DNA of 64,000 bases, taken from positions 1,302,001-1,366,000 of the forward strand of contig NZ_JABMCZ010000001.1 in assembly GCF_013186535.1 (NCBI RefSeq). Direction: 5' to 3'. Under the pieces are notes generated by a model that saw only the letters and a program-made list of their open reading frames with translations, did no database searches and was not told the origin of the DNA. The DNA is from Nocardia terpenica (GTDB taxonomy: Bacteria > Actinomycetota > Actinomycetes > Mycobacteriales > Mycobacteriaceae). Shown piece by piece: positions 16,920 to 24,553 of the stretch (its first letter is position 1; each line of letters opens with the position of its first letter). The translations under genes and the position numbers were made by a program.

Positions 16920-18119
16920 GTGGATGTGAAGACACTGATCAGGAGGGTGCAGCCGCGGTTCTCGCGGGCGCTCGATCGCGCCGCGATCGTGGAACCGTCG
17001 GAGATGGGGCCATGGCAGCGGGCGTGGTTCGGTGTGTTCCTCGCTGTGGTCTGGGCGGCGGTTCTGATCAGTCCGATTCACGAGAAATTCCGGCACGATG
17101 TGCTCGCGGGTGCCCTGGCGGCCACGGTTATGGCGATTCTCGCCGTGTTGATCATCGTGGCCCTGACCTGGTTCCGCCGGTTCGGCCCGGATAATTTCGG
17201 CCCGGACAATCCGGCCGAGCAGGGACCGATCGATCCCCGGGTCTGGATATTGATCGCGGGCATGGTGGTGTGCAGCCTGGCGCTGGTGGTCCTGCTGGGT
17301 GGAGTCGGCGTGGCGACCATCCTGTGGGTGGCGTCGGTGGGGGTGTTCGTTCTGCCGAGCCGCGAATCCGGATACATGGTGGTCGTCACCGTGGGGATCA
17401 TCGCGATCGTGGCGCTGCTACAGCACTTGAACGGCGGGGAGTTGTTCATATGTATCGTCCCGATCTTCATGTGGATCGGCCGTGAGGTCGGGACCCGCGG
17501 CCAGCGGTTGCGCGAGCTCGCCCGCGCCCAGCGCTCCGAGCTCGCCGTCGTCGAGGAACGCAACCGCGTCGCCCGCGATGTGCACGACATCCTCGGCCAC
17601 TCGCTCACCATCATCACCGTGAAAACCGAACTGGCGCAGCGCCTTATGGACATCGACCCGGCCCGCGCCCGGACCGAGATGGCCGATGTGGAACGCCTCG
17701 CGCGCGAGGCCCTGGCCGGGGTGCGCGATACCGTCGGCGGCCTGCGCGAGATGTCGCTGTCCCGCGAACTCGCCAATGCGCGAACGGCATTGCACGCGGC
17801 CGGAGTCGAGGCCGAGATACCCGCCGACCCCGGCCTACCCTCCGAACGCGGCGTGGTGCTCGGCTGGGTGCTGCGCGAGGCGGTTACGAATGTGGTGCGG
17901 CACAGCGCCGCCCGGCACTGTACCGTGCTGGTGAGCGAGTCCGGCATCGAAATCAGCGACGACGGTATCGGATTGGGCGCGGACACCGAATTCGGTTCCG
18001 GCCTGAGCGGATTGCGCGAACGCGTGCGGGCCGCGGGCGGGGCACTGACGGTCGGCCGGGCGGCCGACGGCGGGTTGCGCATCGCCGCAACCTTTCCCGA
18101 GACGAGGAGGCTATCGTGA
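16920..18119 (+). CDS. Sensor histidine kinase (HisKA_3/NarL-type)
   Basis: A 399-residue membrane sensor. The GTG at 16920 has GAGGAG seven bases upstream; an earlier GTG pair at 16902/16905 is less likely. The N-terminal half has several transmembrane helices, then the phospho-acceptor region ERNRVARDVHDILGHSLT with H222, and a C-terminal ATPase domain with REAVTNVVRHSAA and the GLSGLRERV G-box. It should phosphorylate the LuxR-type regulator encoded by the next gene, which overlaps it by four bases. DesK-like systems of this design sense membrane or drug stress and control the linked ABC transporter. Confidence 0.92.
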   Translation: MDVKTLIRRVQPRFSRALDRAAIVEPSEMGPWQRAWFGVFLAVVWAAVLISPIHEKFRHDVLAGALAATVMAILAVLIIVALTWFRRFGPDNFGPDNPAEQGPIDPRVWILIAGMVVCSLALVVLLGGVGVATILWVASVGVFVLPSRESGYMVVVTVGIIAIVALLQHLNGGELFICIVPIFMWIGREVGTRGQRLRELARAQRSELAVVEERNRVARDVHDILGHSLTIITVKTELAQRLMDIDPARARTEMADVERLAREALAGVRDTVGGLREMSLSRELANARTALHAAGVEAEIPADPGLPSERGVVLGWVLREAVTNVVRHSAARHCTVLVSESGIEISDDGIGLGADTEFGSGLSGLRERVRAAGGALTVGRAADGGLRIAATFPETRRLS

Positions 18120-18721
18120 TCCGCCTGCTGCTGGCCGACGATCAGGCGCTGGTGCGCGGCGCGCTGGCGGCCCTGCTGGGCCTGGAGTCGGATCTCGAGG
18201 TGGTGGCCGAGGTCGGGCGCGGCGACGAGGTGCTGACCGCGGTCGAGCGCACCTCGCCCGACGTGGCGCTGCTGGACGTGGAAATGCCCGGCCTGGACGG
18301 GATCTCGGTCGCCGAACAGCTGCATGCCGCGCACCCGGGCCTGCGCATCCTGATGGTGACCACCTTCGGCCGCCCCGGCTACCTGCGCCGCGCCATCGAC
18401 GCCGGGGCCGACGGCTTCGTCGTGAAGGACACGCCCGCAAGGGAATTGGCCGACGCAGTGCGCCGGGTACACATGGGCCTGCGAGTGGTGGACCCGGCCC
18501 TGGCCGCCGAAACCCTCACCGCCGGAACCTCACCGCTCACCGCCCGCGAACGCGAGGTACTCGCCGCGGCCGCCGACGGCGCGACCGCCGCCGCCATCGC
18601 CGCCCGCCTCCACCTGTCCGAGGGGACGGTCCGCAACCATCTGTCCTCTGCGATCGGAAAGACGGGAACTCGGACGCGCGCCGAGGCCGTGCGGACCGCG
18701 GAACGCCTCGGGTGGTTGTGA
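18116..18721 (+). CDS. LuxR/NarL-family response regulator
   Basis: A 201-residue regulator. The receiver domain has D8-D9, phospho-acceptor D54 in ALLDVEMPGLDG and the lysine in VVKDTPARE; the C-terminal LuxR helix-turn-helix is LTAREREVLAAAADGATAAA followed by LHLSEGTVRNHLSSAIGKTG. The start overlaps the kinase stop (GTGA). It probably binds the CATGACA-AC-TGTCATG palindrome upstream of the ABC genes and activates the operon. Confidence 0.93.
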   Translation: MIRLLLADDQALVRGALAALLGLESDLEVVAEVGRGDEVLTAVERTSPDVALLDVEMPGLDGISVAEQLHAAHPGLRILMVTTFGRPGYLRRAIDAGADGFVVKDTPARELADAVRRVHMGLRVVDPALAAETLTAGTSPLTAREREVLAAAADGATAAAIAARLHLSEGTVRNHLSSAIGKTGTRTRAEAVRTAERLGWL

Positions 18722-18745
18722 TCCCGGCCAAAAGCATGCCGGGAT
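18721..18745. repeat. Dispersed palindromic repeat, copy 3
   Basis: Immediately after the response regulator stop, ATCCCGGC and GCCGGGAT flank CAAAAGCAT. On the opposite strand its core reads CCGGCATGCTTTTGGCCGG, the same as the copies at 10823 and 11921. In the reverse direction it can be read as the peptide IPACFWPG, a recurrent translated artefact of this repeat. Confidence 0.85.
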
Positions 18746-18891
18746 CATGTAATCGCATGCCGGGATCATGTAATCGCATGCCGGAGACGTGTTCGCATGC
18801 CGGGGATGATGTGGTCGCGTGCCGGGTACGTGGTTGCATGTCGGGGATGACGTGATCGCATGTCGGGATATGTGATTGCGTGCCGGGATGA
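18734..18891. repeat. Degenerate tandem repeat, eight units of 19-22 bp
   Basis: Starting inside the palindrome, the unit GCATGCCGGGATCATGTAAT + C recurs eight times with increasing divergence (GCATGCCGGAGACGTGTTC, GCGTGCCGGGTACGTGGTT, GCATGTCGGGATATGTGATT and others). The unit is half of the dispersed palindrome plus a spacer, so the array seems to have grown from it. No gene uses it. Confidence 0.8.
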
Positions 18892-18980
18892 CTGCGGGTC
18901 ATCGGGTGATGCTGTGGGGGATCAGAATGATGCGGTGGGTCGGTGGTGTCGTCGGTCGGCGTCGGCGTAGGTTTCGGATC

Positions 18981-19400
18981 GTGCATTTGACTCAAATCCG
19001 GCTGATCGTTTCCGATTTCCCTCGCACCTTCGAGTTCTACCGTGATGTCATCGGATTGCGGCCGCAGGTCGATAATCCCGGGCCGCCGTATGTGGCCTTC
19101 AAGCCGGAGTTCGGTAGTGGGTTGTGCCTGCACGATCGGGATGATCTGAACAAGGCTGTGGGTGGGGCACTGCGGGTCGGGGAGGGCCGCAGCGATACCG
19201 CCCTCGTCGCGCTGCGGGTCGACGATCTCGAGCGGTACCTCACCGAACTGCGCTCTCGTGGCGCGGAGATTCTCGCCGAGCCCGTTACGTTCGGCGATCG
19301 CATTCTGTGCGCCTACCTCCGCGACCCCGAGGGCAATCTCGTGGAGATCCAGCAGTGGCTCACCACCCGATCCGGCGAGCCGATCCCTCCTGCCAGCTGA
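18981..19400 (+). CDS. VOC (glyoxalase-like) family protein
   Basis: A 139-residue vicinal oxygen chelate protein: VHLTQIRLIVSDFPRTFEFY at the start, VALRVDDLERYLTELRSRGA in the second module and YLRDPEGNLVEIQQWL at the end, which has the glutamate typical of metal-binding VOC enzymes. The GTG at 18981 gives the normal family start; the frame is open further upstream into the tandem repeat but that stretch is unlikely to be coding. Reaction unknown. Confidence 0.8.
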   Translation: MHLTQIRLIVSDFPRTFEFYRDVIGLRPQVDNPGPPYVAFKPEFGSGLCLHDRDDLNKAVGGALRVGEGRSDTALVALRVDDLERYLTELRSRGAEILAEPVTFGDRILCAYLRDPEGNLVEIQQWLTTRSGEPIPPAS

Positions 19401-19473
19401 CCACCGCACGACCCGGCGCGCGAAGACGCGAACTTTGTCGGAGTCCATGGCTACGATCGGAGGGGTGATCACG

Positions 19474-20142
19474 ATGGACTCCCCTTATACGGGCCATGTT
19501 TCGCCGGGTGCCAATCCGCAGCAGCGGGATGTCCCGGGCGCGCGCATCGTGAAGATGTCGGTGGGCGGCATGGACAACAACTGTTACCTGGTGCAGGACA
19601 CCGGAACCGGCGCGGCGCTGCTGATCGACGCGGCCAACGAGCCGGACCGCATCCTCGAGCTGCTGGGGCAGGAGGTGCCGGACGGGGTGCACCTCGTCGT
19701 CACCACGCATCAACACCCCGACCACTGGCAGGGGCTGGCGAAGGTGGCGGCCGAGACCGGCGCCCCCACGGCCGCGCACCCGCTCGACGCCGAACCACTG
19801 CCGGTGCCGCCCGCCCGCCTGCTCGCCGACGGCGAGACCATCCGGCTCGGCGACCGCACCCTCGAGGTCATCCACCTGCGCGGCCACACCCCCGGCTCGG
19901 TGGCCCTCGCCCTCACCGACGGCGGCGGCCGCACCCACCTGTTCACCGGCGACTCGCTGTTCCCCGGCGGCGTCGGCCGCACCACCACGCCCGAGGATTT
20001 CGACTCCCTCTACGGCGACGTCACCGGCAAACTGTTCGACCGCTTCGGCGACGACACCGCCGTCTACCCCGGCCACGGCGACGACACCACCCTCGGCGCC
20101 GAGCGCCCGCACCTGGGGGAGTGGCGACGTCGCGGTTGGTGA
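19474..20142 (+). CDS. Metallo-beta-lactamase-fold hydrolase (glyoxalase II-like)
   Basis: A 222-residue soluble hydrolase. DNNCYLVQDTGTGAALLIDA precedes the metal motif THQHPDHWQG, then HLRGHTPGSVAL, FTGDSLFPGGVGRT and YPGHGDDTT supply the other histidines and the bridging aspartate, the usual set for glyoxalase II-type enzymes. The ATG at 19474 is preceded by GGAGG at a ten-base distance; an ATG at 19449 is an alternative. It may hydrolyse a thioester such as a mycothiol conjugate, but this is not shown. Confidence 0.9.
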   Translation: MDSPYTGHVSPGANPQQRDVPGARIVKMSVGGMDNNCYLVQDTGTGAALLIDAANEPDRILELLGQEVPDGVHLVVTTHQHPDHWQGLAKVAAETGAPTAAHPLDAEPLPVPPARLLADGETIRLGDRTLEVIHLRGHTPGSVALALTDGGGRTHLFTGDSLFPGGVGRTTTPEDFDSLYGDVTGKLFDRFGDDTAVYPGHGDDTTLGAERPHLGEWRRRGW

Positions 20143-20208
20143 ACGGCGGTAAGCGGCCGAGCACGCACCGCAACCTCGGCGTGATCGAGCACTGGCAGAC
20201 TCTGGGAC

Positions 20209-20901
20209 ATGTCGTCGGCTCCCGCACGCCCCGCCTTCGCCGCCTCGCCCCCGCCGGGCTCGCGCACCCGCGGCTCGGCCCTCGGGCGCTGGATGTGGCG
20301 GATCGTGGTGGGCACGCTGCTGATGGCGGTGGTCCTGGTCGGCGGCACCGCACTGCGGGTGTGGCAGGTGGCGCGCATCAACGACTACTCCCACGCCGAC
20401 GCGATCGTGGTGCTGGGCGCGGCGCAGTACGACGGCACCCCGTCCTCGGTCTTCGAGGCACGGCTCGGCCAGGCGGCCAACCTGTACGCGAAAGGCGTTG
20501 CGCCGCTGGTGGTCACGGTCGGCGGCAAGCGGGTCGGCGACAACTACACCGAGGCCGCCTCGGGCAAGAACTACCTCAGGAACCGGGGCGTGCCCGCGGA
20601 TCGGATCCTCGCGGTGGAGACCGGCTCGGACACCCTGCAGAGCATCGAGGCCGTGACGACCGCCCTGCGCGCCCGCGACCTGTCCTCGGTGGTGCTGGTC
20701 AGCGACCCGTGGCATTCGCTGCGCACCCGGACCATGGCCCGCGACGAGGGCCTGCGCGCGTGGACCGCCCCGACCCGCACCGGCCCCGCCGTCTACACCC
20801 GGGAGTCGCAGTTCCACGGCATCGCCCGCGAAACCGGTGCGCTGCTGTGGTATCAGCTCACCCATTTCTCCGCCGACTTCAAATACACCGCGGAGCAGTG
20901 A
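20209..20901 (+). CDS. YdcF/SanA-family protein (DUF218)
   Basis: A 230-residue protein with one N-terminal transmembrane helix (WRIVVGTLLMAVVLVGGTAL) and a DUF218 domain: ADAIVVLGAAQYDG, VFEARLGQAANLYAKGVAP, GVPADRILAVETGSDTLQSIEA and VVLVSDPWHSLRTRTMA are the family's nucleotide-like fold landmarks. Family members act in envelope biogenesis or vancomycin sensitivity in other bacteria, but the biochemistry is poorly known. It sits just ahead of dgt with 21 bases between them and may be in one transcript with dgt-dnaG. Confidence 0.88.
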   Translation: MSSAPARPAFAASPPPGSRTRGSALGRWMWRIVVGTLLMAVVLVGGTALRVWQVARINDYSHADAIVVLGAAQYDGTPSSVFEARLGQAANLYAKGVAPLVVTVGGKRVGDNYTEAASGKNYLRNRGVPADRILAVETGSDTLQSIEAVTTALRARDLSSVVLVSDPWHSLRTRTMARDEGLRAWTAPTRTGPAVYTRESQFHGIARETGALLWYQLTHFSADFKYTAEQ

Positions 20902-20922
20902 CCGGATAGGAGCAGCACAGCC

Positions 20923-22221
20923 ATGAGCGGCGCGGAGGACGCCTACACCGACCACGACCGCGAACGCGTGGTGCCCGAATCCGCGAAAACCGCCGGTCTG
21001 CACTGGTCCTCGACCCCGGAGCGGCGCAGCGACTTCGCCCGCGACCGCGCCCGGGTGCTGCATTCGGCGGCCCTGCGCCGCCTCGCCGACAAGACCCAGG
21101 TGATGGGCCCGCGCGACGGCGACACCCCGCGCACCCGGCTCACCCACTCGCTCGAGGTCGCCCAGATCGGCCGCAGCATCGCCGAGGGCCTGGGCTGCGA
21201 TCCGGACCTGGTGGATCTGGCCGGGCTCGCCCACGACATCGGCCATCCGCCCTACGGCCACAACGGCGAACAGGCCCTGAACCGATTCGCCGACGCCTAC
21301 GGCGGTTTCGAGGGCAACGCCCAGAACCTGCGCATCCTCACGCGCCTGGAACCGAAGGTCTTCGACGCGCACGGAGAAAGCTTCGGGCTCAACCTGACTC
21401 GCGCCGCACTGGACGCCACCGTCAAATACCCCTGGGGCAGAACGGCAAACGCCAGAAAATTCGGCGCCTACGGCGTGGACACCGCCCGGCTGGACTGGGT
21501 CCGCCGCGACGCACCCGAGCGGCGGCAGTGCCTGGAATCACAGATCATGGACTGGTCCGACGACGTGGCCTACTCGGTGCACGACGTCGAGGACGGCGTG
21601 ATCGCGGGCCGCATCGACCTGCGCGCCCTCGCCGACCCCGCCGAGCAGGCCGCCCTCGCCGCGCTCGGCGCGGCGCAGCACCCCACGCTGACCACCGACG
21701 AGCTGATCGCCGCCGCGCAGCGCCTGTCCGAACTGCCGGTGATCACCGAGGCCGCGGGCTACGACGGCACGCTGCGTGCCTCGGTCGCGCTCAAGCGACT
21801 CACCAGCGATCTGGTCGGCCGGTTCGCCACCGCGGCGGTGGAGGCCACCCGCGAGGCGTCCGGCGGGCACCGGCTGTCCCGCTACGCCGCCGATCTCGAG
21901 GTGCCGCCCATCGTGGCCGCCGAGGTCGCGATGCTCAAGACCGTCGCGCTGCGCTACGTGATGTCCGACTCCGAACACAAATTGCGGCAGGACGATCAGC
22001 GCGAACGGATCCTGCGCGTCGCCGATCATCTGCTCGCCACCGCGCCGTCCGGACTGGACCCGGTGCTGCTGCCCTGGTGGGAGGCCGCCGACGACGACAC
22101 CGCGCGGGTGCGGGTGGTGGTCGATCAGATCGCTTCCTACACCGAGAGCAGGCTCGAACGCGTGGCCGCCGATATCACCCCGCGCGGTAGACTCGCTCAC
22201 CGTGGCCGGACGACTCCCTGA
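20923..22221 (+). CDS. dgt: Deoxyguanosinetriphosphate triphosphohydrolase-like protein
   Basis: A 432-residue HD-domain enzyme that cleaves dNTPs (typically dGTP) to nucleoside and triphosphate. RLTHSLEVAQIGRSIAEGLG and LAHDIGHPPYGHNGE hold the H...HD metal site, and ESQIMDWSDDVAYSVHDVED supplies the final D. The ATG follows AGGAGC. Its end overlaps the dnaG start by 20 bases, the same dgt-dnaG pairing found in mycobacteria, linking dNTP pools to priming of replication. Confidence 0.95.
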   Translation: MSGAEDAYTDHDRERVVPESAKTAGLHWSSTPERRSDFARDRARVLHSAALRRLADKTQVMGPRDGDTPRTRLTHSLEVAQIGRSIAEGLGCDPDLVDLAGLAHDIGHPPYGHNGEQALNRFADAYGGFEGNAQNLRILTRLEPKVFDAHGESFGLNLTRAALDATVKYPWGRTANARKFGAYGVDTARLDWVRRDAPERRQCLESQIMDWSDDVAYSVHDVEDGVIAGRIDLRALADPAEQAALAALGAAQHPTLTTDELIAAAQRLSELPVITEAAGYDGTLRASVALKRLTSDLVGRFATAAVEATREASGGHRLSRYAADLEVPPIVAAEVAMLKTVALRYVMSDSEHKLRQDDQRERILRVADHLLATAPSGLDPVLLPWWEAADDDTARVRVVVDQIASYTESRLERVAADITPRGRLAHRGRTTP

Positions 22222-24130
22222 TCGCGATATCGCGGCAATTCGAGAACGCGTGCGCATCGAGGACATCGTCGGCGAGTACGTGTCGCTCAAGCGGGCCGGC
22301 GCCGATTCGATGAAGGGCCTGTGCCCCTTCCACGACGAGAAGTCGCCCTCGTTCCATGTGCGCCCCAACCACAACCACTTTCACTGCTTCGGCTGCGGCG
22401 AGAGCGGCGACGTGTTCGCGTTCCTGCAGAAGATCGATCACATCGGCTTCGTCGAGGCCGTGGAGCAGATGGCCGACCGCATCGGCTACAAGATCAACTA
22501 TGAGGGCGGCGGCACCTCGGTGCAGCGCGACCGCGGCACCCGCGCCCGCCTGGTGGCCGCCAACGCCGCCGCGCAGGAGTTCTACGCCGCGCAGCTGAAC
22601 GAGTCCGAGGCCGAGGCCGCGCGCAAGTACCTCACCGACCGCAACTTCGACGGCAATGCCGCCCGGCTGTTCGGCTGCGGCTTCGCCCCCGGCGGCTGGG
22701 ACACCCTGACGAAACACCTGCTGCGCAAGGGATTCGACATCAAGGAGCTGGAGGCGGCCGGGTTGTCCAAGCCCGGTCGGCACGGCCCGATCGATCGCTT
22801 CCACCGCCGATTGCTGTGGCCCATCCGCAATCTCGGCGGCGACATCATCGGCTTCGGCGCGCGCCGGTTGTTCGACGACGACCAGATGACCGCCAAGTAC
22901 GTCAATACGTCGGAAACGGTGCTGTACAAGAAGTCTCAGGTGCTGTTCGGGCTCGACCTGGCCAAGCGCGAGATCGCCAAGGGGCACCAGGCCGTGGTGG
23001 TCGAGGGCTACACCGACGTGATGGCCATGCACCTGGCGGGCGTGAAGACGGCCGTCGCGTCCTGCGGCACCGCCTTCGGCGACGAGCACCTGGCGGTGTT
23101 GCGCCGATTGCTGATGGACGACAACTTCTGGCGCGGCGAGATCATCTACACCTTCGACGGCGACGAGGCCGGGCGGGCGGCGGCGCTGAAGGCGTTCGGC
23201 GGCGACCAGAAGCTGGCCGGGCAGACCTACATCGCGGTCGCCCCCGACGGCCAGGACCCGTGCGAGCTGCGCCAGCGCTCCGGCGACGGCGCGGTGCGGG
23301 ATCTGGTGGCGCGCCGGGTTCCGCTGTACGAGTTCGTGATTCGCGGCACCGTCGAGAAGTACTACGACGATCCGGTCACCAAGGACATGAGCGTCGACAA
23401 GCAGGTGCAGGCGCTGCGCGAGGCCGTGCCGGTGGTGGCGCAGATCAAGGACTTCGCGCTGCGCAAGGCGTACGCGACGAAACTGGCCGGTTGGGTCGGC
23501 TGGGAGGACATCCAGCAGGTGGTCCGGCGCGTGGGCGACGAGGCCCGCCGCGGCCCCCGCAAGGGCGGCGCCCCGGCGCGCGAGTCCGCTCCTGCCGCAA
23601 CGGTGTCGGAGAGTCCGGCGGCGCTGCCGCATCCGGGCGATCCGGTGCTGCTGCCGCAGCGGCAGGTGCTGGCGGCGGCGCTGCAGTATCCGGCGATCGC
23701 GGGCCCGGTGTTCGACGCGCTGGACCCGGAGGCGTTCACCCATCCCGCCTATCTCGCGGTGCGGGCGGCGATCGCCGAGGCGGGCGGCACGGCGGCCGGG
23801 CTCGGCGGCGCGGAGTGGGTGACCCGGGTCAGCGACCACACCGACGATCTCACCCTGCGGGCCCTGGTGTCGGAGCTGGCGGCCGAGCCGCTGCCGCTGA
23901 AGTCGATGGACGACATCCAGCGCTTCGTCACCGGCGTGCTGGCCCGCACCCAGGAGGCGTGGGTGGGCCGTCAGGTCGCGGAGCTGAAATCCAAACTGCA
24001 GCGGGTGTCCTCGACGGAGCAGCCGGATGCGTACATGGCGCTGTTCGGTGATCTGGTGGCGTTGGAGCAGTATCGCAAGAGCCTGCTCGCGCAGGCCATG
24101 GGCAATTCCGGCGACTTCGCCCTGAGTTAG
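22202..24130 (+). CDS. dnaG: DNA primase
   Basis: This 642-residue primase makes RNA primers for replication. The N-terminal zinc domain is MKGLCPFHDEKSPSFHV with HCFGCGESGDVFAFL; the TOPRIM catalytic core has VVVEGYTDVMAMHLAG and IYTFDGDEAGRAAALKAF; the C-terminal region binds the DnaB helicase. The GTG at 22202 (VAGRLPDRDIAAIRERVRIED) gives the usual start of actinobacterial DnaG. The 3-prime end overlaps the convergent small gene by four bases. Confidence 0.97.
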   Translation: MAGRLPDRDIAAIRERVRIEDIVGEYVSLKRAGADSMKGLCPFHDEKSPSFHVRPNHNHFHCFGCGESGDVFAFLQKIDHIGFVEAVEQMADRIGYKINYEGGGTSVQRDRGTRARLVAANAAAQEFYAAQLNESEAEAARKYLTDRNFDGNAARLFGCGFAPGGWDTLTKHLLRKGFDIKELEAAGLSKPGRHGPIDRFHRRLLWPIRNLGGDIIGFGARRLFDDDQMTAKYVNTSETVLYKKSQVLFGLDLAKREIAKGHQAVVVEGYTDVMAMHLAGVKTAVASCGTAFGDEHLAVLRRLLMDDNFWRGEIIYTFDGDEAGRAAALKAFGGDQKLAGQTYIAVAPDGQDPCELRQRSGDGAVRDLVARRVPLYEFVIRGTVEKYYDDPVTKDMSVDKQVQALREAVPVVAQIKDFALRKAYATKLAGWVGWEDIQQVVRRVGDEARRGPRKGGAPARESAPAATVSESPAALPHPGDPVLLPQRQVLAAALQYPAIAGPVFDALDPEAFTHPAYLAVRAAIAEAGGTAAGLGGAEWVTRVSDHTDDLTLRALVSELAAEPLPLKSMDDIQRFVTGVLARTQEAWVGRQVAELKSKLQRVSSTEQPDAYMALFGDLVALEQYRKSLLAQAMGNSGDFALS

Positions 24131-24372
24131 CGGCGCAGCTGGTCCTGGGGGACCAGCACGGTGGTGCGCTCGTCGAGCGGTTCCATCGGCTCCAGTCTGG
24201 GCTGGGTGCTGAGCCGGTCGGACAGCTTCTGCCGCCCGACCAGGACGAGCTTGCGGGTGATCGGGCTGGCGGTGATGGCGCGCGTGGTCTTGCTGATCTG
24301 CTCGTAGCGCGCTCGCCCGGCCTTCGCGCCGAGCACGTAACCGGCTGCGACACCGATGATCAACCGCAGCAT
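24127..24372 (-). CDS. Conserved small membrane-anchored protein
   Basis: An 81-residue protein with one short N-terminal hydrophobic segment (MLRLIIGVAAGYVLGAKAGR) of the YtxH-like glycine/alanine type, followed by a basic helix (ARYEQISKTTRAITASPIT) and a soluble tail. Small proteins of this kind commonly adjoin dnaG in mycobacteria and nocardiae. It converges on dnaG with a four-base overlap. Function unknown. Confidence 0.75.
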   Translation of the reverse strand: MLRLIIGVAAGYVLGAKAGRARYEQISKTTRAITASPITRKLVLVGRQKLSDRLSTQPRLEPMEPLDERTTVLVPQDQLRR

Positions 24373-24553
24373 ATTCCAGGCTCCTCCCAGTCCACTGTCC
24401 GCGCGCTACATCATGCCAGAGGGCTCCGACAGGGTGCACAGTGCACGGAGCGGCGCTCCGGGATTCATCAGTTTGCCGGTGGACGCGGCGGGTCCCGGTA
24501 CTGTGTGCTGAATCACGGAGTCCGTCGGAGGTCGATTTCGTCTGGAGGGCAAG

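Noticed and set aside
18530..18769. Minus-strand frame starting with IPACDY and IPACFWPG
   Set aside because: The start lies in the dispersed repeat and the rest is a shadow of the LuxR gene.
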